DNA of 11,949 nt from Gammaproteobacteria bacterium. GTDB lineage: Bacteria; Pseudomonadota; Gammaproteobacteria; Pseudomonadales; Halomonadaceae. The notes under the pieces are model-generated. The model was not told the DNA's origin, did no database searches, and saw only the letters and a program-made list of their open reading frames with translations. Below, piece by piece: positions 6,878 through 11,949 of the stretch. A program made the position numbers and the translations under genes. Location of the stretch: the NCBI GenBank assembly GCA_023485185.1, contig JAMCZP010000125.1, positions 1-11,949 on the forward strand. The letters are read 5' to 3'. Numbering within the stretch: the stretch's first letter is position 1; every line of letters starts with the position of its first letter.

Positions 6878-8473
6878 TTAACCAGCAAAGCTTATATACA
6901 TCACGATCACCAACACCACCAAAACGATACCGGCGGGAACTGCGCCTTTCCAAGGAGTCAGATCCACATCGCCTGTATCCTGCTGAACCCAATCTGTCTC
7001 ACGTGGGCGCAGCTTACCAATAATCAGCATCATCACTACCAGCAGCACAAACACTAGCGCTACAAAGTGGAACTCGTGCATAACCTGGGGAAGCAGAGTG
7101 AACGGCGGTACAAAGTAACCCGCTGCAATCAGTAAACAGCCGCCGACCAAGGCTATTTTGGCGGCCATTGGCGGAACACGCTTGGTTAATAAGCCAACGA
7201 TAACTACCGCCAGAATGGGAATAAAGTAGATCGCGTTCATCTTCTGTAGATAACCAAACAGGCTTTCCTGGCCTGCCAGCAACGGCGCGATAATCATGGT
7301 AATGATGGCCATGATCCAGCCAAACACCTTACCTGATTTAACCACCTGCTCTTCCGTCGCTTCTTTGTTCAGCACACCTTTATAGATGCCCAGACTAAAA
7401 ATCGTGGTGGTGCTGTTAAGCGCTGAGTTAAACGACGACAGAATTGCACCGACCATCACCGCAGCGAAAAACCCGGTTAAATACGGCGGCAATACGTTAA
7501 ACACCAAGTGACCGTAAGCTTCATCGGCGCGCACACCCTGATCAGCATAGAGGTGATAAGCAATGATCCCCGGTAGCACGAGGTACAAAGGGCCCAGTAG
7601 CTTGAATAGGCCGGTCAGTAGAACGCCCTTCTGGCCTTCGGCAAGGTTCTTTGCCGCAAAGGTGCGCTGAATAATCTGCTGGTTGGTGCTCCAGTAAAAC
7701 AAGTTAATCAGGAACACCCCGGTAAACAGGGTAAAGAACGGCACCTGCTGGTCAGAGCTACCAATAGAATTCAGCTTTTCTGGATCGCTCTCTTTAAGAA
7801 TGCTCCAACCTTCCATCACCCCCGTACCACCACTCACCGCCTGTAGCCCGAAATAAACGATCACAAAACCACCGATCAATAGGCCAACGCCGTTGAGCGT
7901 ATCGGAGATCGCAACCGTGCGTAGACCACCAAACAAGGCATAAATTGAGCCGATAATGCCGACGATCCATACCGTCAGCCAAAGCAGCGTTGATGAAGAC
8001 TCAATCCCGGTTAGGCCCGGCAGATCAAGCATGCCCTGTAAGCCTATCGCCCCCGAGTAGAGAATAATCGGCAACAGAATCACCGCATACGCCAACAGAA
8101 AAATAATGTTGGTGATGAGCTGAGTGTCTTTATCGAAACGAATTTCAAGCAGTTGTGGGAGCGTGGCAATGCCACTTTTCAAAAAACGCGGCAGGAAGAA
8201 TAGTGCCAACGCCACCAGCGCGATAACCGCGACGACTTCCCAGGCCATTACACTCAAGCCATCGGTAAACGCAGCCCCGTTTAGCCCCACCATTTGCTCG
8301 GTGGAAAGGTTGGTCATCAGTAGTGAGCCCGCGATCAACGGGAAGGTGAGCGTGCGCCCTGCTAGAAAGTAACCACTGGTGCTTGAGTGATCATCCCGGC
8401 GAGTGATTCGCCAAGTGATGAAGGCGACAAGCCCTGTAAAAAACAGAAATGACGCCAGGGTCAACGCATGCAT
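6878..8473 (-). CDS. SSS-family sodium/solute symporter, SglT-like
   Basis: Integral inner-membrane Na+-coupled importer of 531 residues with many hydrophobic segments from residue 3 to the C-terminus, consistent with the family's 14 helices. Residues equivalent to the galactose site of Vibrio vSGLT can be placed: Glu59-Gln60 (STEQMVG), Glu79 (AWEV), Asn257 and Tyr260 (NLFYWSTNQ), Lys291 (LFKLLG) and Gln410 (GYLQKMN). Ser346-Ser347 (AILSSFNS) match the Na2 sodium-site serines. [21 protein letters not shown] and [11 protein letters not shown] are family blocks. GAGGTGA precedes the ATG at 8473. It converges on the dgo operon and shares its operator, so it should import the substrate of that pathway: galactose, galactonolactone or galactonate. 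E. coli YidK is a likely relative. Confidence 0.9.
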   Translation of the reverse strand: MHALTLASFLFFTGLVAFITWRITRRDDHSSTSGYFLAGRTLTFPLIAGSLLMTNLSTEQMVGLNGAAFTDGLSVMAWEVVAVIALVALALFFLPRFLKSGIATLPQLLEIRFDKDTQLITNIIFLLAYAVILLPIILYSGAIGLQGMLDLPGLTGIESSSTLLWLTVWIVGIIGSIYALFGGLRTVAISDTLNGVGLLIGGFVIVYFGLQAVSGGTGVMEGWSILKESDPEKLNSIGSSDQQVPFFTLFTGVFLINLFYWSTNQQIIQRTFAAKNLAEGQKGVLLTGLFKLLGPLYLVLPGIIAYHLYADQGVRADEAYGHLVFNVLPPYLTGFFAAVMVGAILSSFNSALNSTTTIFSLGIYKGVLNKEATEEQVVKSGKVFGWIMAIITMIIAPLLAGQESLFGYLQKMNAIYFIPILAVVIVGLLTKRVPPMAAKIALVGGCLLIAAGYFVPPFTLLPQVMHEFHFVALVFVLLVVMMLIIGKLRPRETDWVQQDTGDVDLTPWKGAVPAGIVLVVLVIVMYISFAG

Positions 8474-8548
8474 ATTGACTCACCTCTTAATCGCTACAAG
8501 TTAATCGTTATGTGTGGCACGCATGCGGGTGTATGCGCGAACTTTAAA

Positions 8549-8559
8549 ATGTCAGACAT
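8549..8559. promoter_or_regulatory. Second copy of the regulator operator, in front of the symporter
   Basis: ATGTCAGACAT is a perfect 11-bp palindrome; the 13 bases from 8547 match the site at 2254-2266 exactly. It lies 76 bp upstream of the symporter ATG. A further half-site TGTCATTTTA (8567-8576) follows, and TAAAATG (8545-8551) pairs with CATTTTA (8570-8576) around it. Control by the regulator encoded at 2309-3028 is inferred. Confidence 0.65.
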
Positions 8560-8585
8560 ATCGCCCTGTCATTTTAGACGAGCTG

Positions 8586-8602
8586 AATATAACTTAGTTA
8601 TA
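8586..8602 (-). promoter_or_regulatory. Candidate -10 region of the symporter promoter, with a palindrome
   Basis: Read on the - strand, TATATT (8591-8586) is the same -10 hexamer as proposed for the dgo operon, and TATAAC (8602-8597) is an alternative. No good -35 is evident. TATAACTTAGTTATA (8588-8602) is itself a perfect 15-bp odd-centred palindrome and could instead be a protein-binding site. Either -10 would place the operator-like palindrome at 8549-8559 downstream of the transcription start. Confidence 0.3.
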
Positions 8603-8656
8603 AGCCTTTGGTCTTACGCAGCCGGCTACAATACGCGAATCCTAAGAATTCGCTAT

Positions 8657-8709
8657 AAAAAAGCCCCAGTTATGATCTTAAACAAGCGTTTAAAAACATA
8701 GCCGGGGCT
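8657..8709 (-). terminator. Rho-independent terminator of the zwf-pgl-eda operon
   Basis: Read on the - strand, AGCCCCGGCTATG (8709-8697) pairs with CATAACTGGGGCT (8674-8662) with one mismatch and one G-T pair. Within the loop, TTAAAC and GTTTAA form a second stem of 6 bp. The stem is followed by a run of six T residues (8662-8657, sharing the last stem base). It lies 38 bases after the eda stop and well upstream of the divergent symporter promoter, which it insulates from read-through. Confidence 0.85.
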
Positions 8710-8746
8710 AGTGCTTACTGCTCAATGCCTGCATTGATTAACGATT

Positions 8747-9409
8747 TTAGTGGTGAAAACGCTCGGCGGCCTGACGGGCTAGTTCACGAATTCCATCCCA
8801 ATCTTCTGCTTCCACCATAGCTTTCGGTGTTAACCAGGAACCACCCACGCACATAACGTTAGGTAATGATAAGTACTCATCGGCGTTATCTACCGTGATA
8901 CCCCCCGTTGGGCAAAAGCGTGCCTCAGGAATCGGTGCACCAAACGCTTTAATCGCCTTTGCACCACCGCTGGATTCTGCCGGGAAGAACTTAAAGCGAC
9001 GGTAGCCGTACTGCCAGCCTGTCATCAGCTCCGAAATAGTCGAAACGCCTGGCAGCATGGGCACAGGGCTTTCAACGCCATAGCGATAGAGCGCATCCGT
9101 TGCCCCTGGCGTTACCACAAAATCAGCGCCAACTTGCTCGGCCTGCCGATACTGCGCTGGCGTCAGTACGGTGCCTACACCAATACTGGCACCCGGCAAC
9201 GCCTCGCGCATACGTTTAACAGCTTCAAGAGCGCAGTCGGTACGTAAGGTAATTTCCAAAACGGTTAACCCGCCCTCTACCAAAGCACGACCCAATGGCA
9301 CGGCATCTTCCAAACGCTCAACGGTAATGACCGGAATCACTTCGGCTTTTAAACAGATGCTGTCAAGTTCTGCGGTGCGCGTAGAGGGAAGCTGTTTATC
9401 AATACTCAT
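8747..9409 (-). CDS. eda: KDPG/KHG aldolase (Entner-Doudoroff aldolase)
   Basis: Cytoplasmic class I aldolase that cleaves KDPG to pyruvate and glyceraldehyde-3-phosphate, the last ED step; it may also act on 4-hydroxy-2-oxoglutarate. It has 220 residues, close to family length. The Schiff-base lysine is Lys140 (RRFKFFPAE), with Glu52 and Arg56 in LEITLRT (51-57). GVGTVLTP (77-84), TPGATD (100-105) and CPTGGI complete the phosphate and substrate site. GGAG (9420-9417 on the - strand) precedes the ATG. It lies 48 bases after pgl on the same strand, so it is probably the third gene of zwf-pgl-eda. It is a paralogue of the galactonate aldolase at 5215-5820. Confidence 0.96.
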   Translation of the reverse strand: MSIDKQLPSTRTAELDSICLKAEVIPVITVERLEDAVPLGRALVEGGLTVLEITLRTDCALEAVKRMREALPGASIGVGTVLTPAQYRQAEQVGADFVVTPGATDALYRYGVESPVPMLPGVSTISELMTGWQYGYRRFKFFPAESSGGAKAIKAFGAPIPEARFCPTGGITVDNADEYLSLPNVMCVGGSWLTPKAMVEAEDWDGIRELARQAAERFHH

Positions 9410-9457
9410 CGTGTGTCTCCAAGAAAATTATTATTGGCCTAATGTGAACTTTAAGGA

Positions 9458-10123
9458 CTAGGGCGCCCAATAAATCGCCAGTGGGCAGGATAAAAAAGCC
9501 CGGATCGGCAATTGACGTACATCGTCGCCGTTTAAGGCTTTTGCCAACACCGCGCGCTTATCTTCGCCGGTTATGTGCAGAAAATGGCGACGCGATTGGT
9601 GTAAGCGATCCGCCGAGAAGGTAATTCGCGGCTGTGGCTGGCTTGGCGTTCTTACCGCCACCAATAGCTCATCTGTCGCTAGCGCAAGCGTTAGTTCGGG
9701 GCTATCGGGAAAAAGTGATGCTGTATGCCCATCACCGCCCATCCCCAAAATAACGACGCTGGCAGGCCAAGTGAGTGCTGCCGTCTGCTTGGCAACTTCT
9801 TCTACGCCCTCTTCTGGCGTCGCAGCATCGCAAGTTAACGGTATAAAATTAGCCACAGCCGCAGCACCCTGAATAAGATGCTCACGGACTAATTTTGCAT
9901 TGCTATCGTTGCTCTGCTCACCTACCCAGCGCTCGTCGGCAAGCGTTACGTCAATGCGCTCCCAAGCTAGCGGTTTTGCCGCCAGCGCTTGGAAAAAGGG
10001 TACCGGCGTGGATCCCCCAGAGACAATTAACAGTGCGCGTTCTTGATGACTTAGGTCTTCATTTAGGGCCTGGGCAACTGCTTCTGCGAGCTGCTCGGCC
10101 AGCTGTTGGCGTGCTTCGCTCAT
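9458..10123 (-). CDS. pgl: 6-phosphogluconolactonase
   Basis: Hydrolyses 6-phosphogluconolactone, the product of Zwf, to 6-phosphogluconate in the cytoplasm. This is the NagB/DevB-type Pgl, 221 residues from the chosen start. Motifs are LLIVSGGSTPVPFF (31-44), TLADERWV (60-67), and GMGGDGHTASLFP (127-139). The ATG at 10123 is preferred because GAGG lies about 10 bases before it, inside the zwf end, leaving a one-base gap to the zwf stop. An upstream in-frame ATG at 10153 would overlap zwf by 29 bases and has only a CAGG immediately next to it. Coupled translation with zwf is likely. Confidence 0.94.
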   Translation of the reverse strand: MSEARQQLAEQLAEAVAQALNEDLSHQERALLIVSGGSTPVPFFQALAAKPLAWERIDVTLADERWVGEQSNDSNAKLVREHLIQGAAAVANFIPLTCDAATPEEGVEEVAKQTAALTWPASVVILGMGGDGHTASLFPDSPELTLALATDELLVAVRTPSQPQPRITFSADRLHQSRRHFLHITGEDKRAVLAKALNGDDVRQLPIRAFLSCPLAIYWAP

Positions 10124-10124
10124 T

Positions 10125-11630
10125 TTAATAATCCTCGTACCAGCTGCGGCCATCCTGGGTAATCATGGCAATGGATGCGACAGGCCCCCAAGAGCCCGCA
10201 GGATAACGACGCGGAGGGGTATCGCGTTTTTTCCAGCCATCAATCAGTTGGTCACACCAGCGCCAGGCGTGTTCGATTTCATCACGGCGAACGAACAGGT
10301 ACTGCTGCCCTTTCATTACTTCTAGCAGCAAGCGCTCGTAAGCATCGGGTATCCGCGATTTTGGGAAGGCGCTATTAAAGTCTAAATGCAGCGGACCAGG
10401 GCGTAGACGCATGCCTTTATCCAGGCCGCTATCTTTGGTTAGCACTTGCAGGGCGATGCCCTCTTCAGGCTGCAAACGAATAATCAGCTTGTTCGAGGCA
10501 ATGCCGCGCTGATCTGGGTCGAAAATATAGTGCGGCTGCTGGCGGAAATGGATAACAATCTGCGAAAGTTTTTCGGGCATCCGCTTGCCTGTACGCAGGT
10601 AGAAAGGCACGCCTGCCCAGCGCCAGTTAGCCACTTCGGTTTTCATGGCCACAAAGGTTTCGGTTTGGCTTTGGGTATTGGCTCCCTCTTCTTCCAAGTA
10701 ACCAGGTACAGACTGGCCATCGCTATTACCTGCGATATATTGACCACGTACTACATCTCGCCCTAATGCTTCGCCCACAAAAGGCTTGAGTGCTTTGAGT
10801 ACTTTTACTTTCTCGTCGCGAATCGCATCGGCATCAAGATTGGAAGGTGGATCCATTGCAATCAGACACAGCAGCTGGAGCAAATGGTTTTGCACCATAT
10901 CGCGCAGCTGGCCCGCTTCATCGAAGTAGCCCCAGCGCCCTTCTATACCGACCTTCTCAGCAACCGTAATCTCCACATGAGAGATATTGTTCTGGTTCCA
11001 CTGGGTGCCAAAGAGCGGGTTGGCAAAACGCAGTGCAATCAGGTTTTGAACGGTCTCTTTACCTAAATAGTGGTCAATACGGTAAATCCGCGACTCGGGA
11101 AACACGTCACCAATCGCATCGTTAATCTCTTTGGAGGACGCTAAGTTATAGCCAATGGGCTTTTCAACCACGACGCGTGACTGATCATCTACGCTGCCAC
11201 TGGCCTGAAGGTGGCGGCATATATCCCCGTATATACGTGCCGCAACCGATAGATAAACCACCATGGGTTGTGACGATCCTTCCCGCCACTCCCGAATCGC
11301 CGCAAAACCATCGGCCTTAGAAAAATCGAGCTGCAGGTAGTCGAGGCGATTAAGAAAGCGTTCTAGGCTCTCTTTGTCCTGTTCATCGTTTTTCAGCCGT
11401 TTTTGCAGCGCGGCGTTAACTAGCTTTCTAAATGACGCAACATCATGCTCTTGGCGAGCCAGCCCCATAATACGCGTGTTTTCCGGCATTAAGCCTTCAC
11501 GGTCAAGATGATACAAGGCTGGGAACAGCTTACGCATGGCAAGATCACCCAGCGCACCGAATAACGCTAGATCAATGGCGTGCTCGGGGTCACCAAGGGG
11601 GCTACCCTGGGAAGCATTGGACTGGCTCAT
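10125..11630 (-). CDS. zwf: Glucose-6-phosphate 1-dehydrogenase
   Basis: Oxidises glucose-6-phosphate to 6-phosphogluconolactone with NAD(P)+, the entry to the ED and oxidative pentose phosphate routes. It has 501 residues, within the usual 480-510. The nucleotide-binding fingerprint is [19 protein letters not shown] (24-42). VVEKPIG (154-160) and the active-site signature RIDHYLGKE (184-192) follow, with Asp186, His187 and Lys191, and the catalytic base is His249 in [14 protein letters not shown]-type contacts appear as [15 protein letters not shown] (233-247). AGGAG lies 6 bases before the ATG. It is the first gene of zwf-pgl-eda; a HexR-type operator lies 87 bp upstream. No defects are visible. 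Confidence 0.97.
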   Translation of the reverse strand: MSQSNASQGSPLGDPEHAIDLALFGALGDLAMRKLFPALYHLDREGLMPENTRIMGLARQEHDVASFRKLVNAALQKRLKNDEQDKESLERFLNRLDYLQLDFSKADGFAAIREWREGSSQPMVVYLSVAARIYGDICRHLQASGSVDDQSRVVVEKPIGYNLASSKEINDAIGDVFPESRIYRIDHYLGKETVQNLIALRFANPLFGTQWNQNNISHVEITVAEKVGIEGRWGYFDEAGQLRDMVQNHLLQLLCLIAMDPPSNLDADAIRDEKVKVLKALKPFVGEALGRDVVRGQYIAGNSDGQSVPGYLEEEGANTQSQTETFVAMKTEVANWRWAGVPFYLRTGKRMPEKLSQIVIHFRQQPHYIFDPDQRGIASNKLIIRLQPEEGIALQVLTKDSGLDKGMRLRPGPLHLDFNSAFPKSRIPDAYERLLLEVMKGQQYLFVRRDEIEHAWRWCDQLIDGWKKRDTPPRRYPAGSWGPVASIAMITQDGRSWYEDY

Positions 11631-11716
11631 CGTTGCTCCTATTTGTAATTAATCAACCACATGTCGTTAGATTACCTAAAATTTACCTTACTGTAGGCTT
11701 TGCTCGCAATAAATCA

Positions 11717-11731
11717 TGTAATTTTACTACA
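11717..11731. promoter_or_regulatory. HexR-type operator upstream of zwf
   Basis: TGTAATTTTACTACA fits, at every position, the HexR consensus as I recall it for gammaproteobacteria (TGTARTWWWAYTACA). HexR is the RpiR-family sensor of KDPG that controls zwf, edd, eda and glk in many of these organisms. The site lies 87 bp upstream of the zwf ATG. hexR itself is not in the window. Confidence 0.75.
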
Positions 11732-11773
11732 AAATAGTTGTTTAGTATCTATCCGACGCCTGTGACACTCACT

Positions 11774-11808
11774 CTACCCCTGACAAGAGAACATTTGGCT
11801 AGGGGTAG
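11774..11808. repeat. Inverted repeat in the zwf upstream region
   Basis: CTACCCCT (11774-11781) and AGGGGTAG (11801-11808) are perfect 8-bp inverted arms around 19 bases. No T tract follows the right arm. The centre-to-centre distance of 27 bp is about 2.5 helical turns. It could be a protein-binding pair or a weak hairpin; its role is unknown. Confidence 0.45.
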
Positions 11809-11949
11809 TAGCTTGTTCAAATGAATAATTCTTTAAATGGCTGACTTTTTTTACAGACTTTTTATGGAAGGTCATGTCCTCTTGTCGCATGCTTAAGAAT
11901 ACTAAATTGCGAGCTGGGTATATGACATCTTTTACACCGTGGTTGCTCA

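Larger units (their letters stand above)
11631..11949. other. Intergenic region upstream of zwf, 319 bases
   Basis: No convincing gene lies here beyond a possible start at the right edge. Visible elements, right to left towards zwf, are two T-rich runs each preceded by GAC (near 11843 and 11858), an 8-bp inverted repeat (11774-11808), the HexR-type site (11717-11731), and a TTACCT direct repeat with 11-bp spacing (11672-11688). The AT content is clearly higher than in the flanking genes. ATG at 11922 could open a rightward reading frame of only nine codons before the edge; its ribosome-binding site is poor, so it is not annotated as a gene. Confidence 0.7.

Noticed and set aside
6824..7057. 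Open frame of 77 codons across the repeat and the symporter end
   Set aside because: It reads through the palindromic repeat and then runs antisense to the symporter; no ribosome-binding site or recognisable domain.
8635..8653. Small hairpin GCGAAT/ATTCGC with a 7-base loop
   Set aside because: Only six pairs, no T tract of its own, and just beyond the stronger eda terminator; probably chance.
8468..8701. Open frame of 77 codons in the symporter upstream region
   Set aside because: It covers the proposed operator, promoter and the eda terminator, has no ribosome-binding site, and its translation resembles no family I know.
9573..9872. Open frame of 99 codons on the + strand inside pgl
   Set aside because: Antisense to a well-supported gene with clear Pgl motifs; low-complexity composition rich in Ser, Ala and Val.
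10124..10153. Upstream ATG that would extend Pgl by ten residues into zwf
   Set aside because: It has no properly spaced ribosome-binding site; the ATG at 10123 has GAGG at good spacing and a one-base gap to the zwf stop.
11922..11949. Possible first nine codons of a rightward gene
   Set aside because: Only 28 bases are visible, the ribosome-binding site is weak, and the product cannot be recognised, so it is mentioned only in the intergenic entry.

Overview
The window is a carbohydrate-catabolism locus from a gammaproteobacterium. The gene set, moderately high GC, a sodium-coupled sugar symporter and an Entner-Doudoroff (ED) style of sugar use point to a Halomonas-like marine or halophilic organism. 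That assignment is inferred from general resemblance, not from a marker gene.

Left block (1-2124, + strand): the C-terminus of edd (6-phosphogluconate dehydratase) overlaps glk (glucokinase) by one base (TGATG). A PfkB-type sugar kinase, most likely fructokinase, follows and a strong hairpin terminator closes the unit. This block feeds glucose and probably fructose into the hexose-phosphate pool and supplies the first ED enzyme.

Middle block (2253-6732, + strand): a compact D-galactonate operon runs in the order GntR/FadR-type regulator (dgoR-like), dgoD (galactonate dehydratase), dgoK (KDGal kinase), dgoA (KDPGal aldolase), then an SMP-30-family sugar lactonase. Gaps are 3 to 30 bases. The lactonase makes the operon suited to galactonolactone, as in the oxidative De Ley-Doudoroff galactose route, but no galactose dehydrogenase is present here. 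Facing the operon on the - strand (6878-8473) is an SSS-family Na+/solute symporter that retains the galactose- and Na+-contact residues of Vibrio SglT. A perfect 17-bp palindrome lies in front of the regulator and its core recurs in front of the symporter, so the two units probably form one regulon.

Right block (8657-11731, - strand): zwf, pgl and eda are laid out as an operon (zwf first) and convert glucose-6-phosphate through 6-phosphogluconate (with edd) to pyruvate and glyceraldehyde-3-phosphate. A sequence fitting the HexR operator consensus lies 87 bp upstream of zwf, and a long hairpin terminator follows eda. The last 319 bases hold the zwf regulatory region and possibly the first codons of a rightward gene.

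Together the three blocks convert hexoses and galactonate to the same end products, pyruvate and glyceraldehyde-3-phosphate, using two paralogous class I aldolases. I found no CRISPR array, tRNA, rRNA, insertion sequence or defence system. The most distinctive points are the shared operator, the sugar-type symporter in a galactonate locus, the zwf HexR site and a dispersed-type palindromic repeat between the convergent genes. I see nothing that qualifies as an undescribed system.
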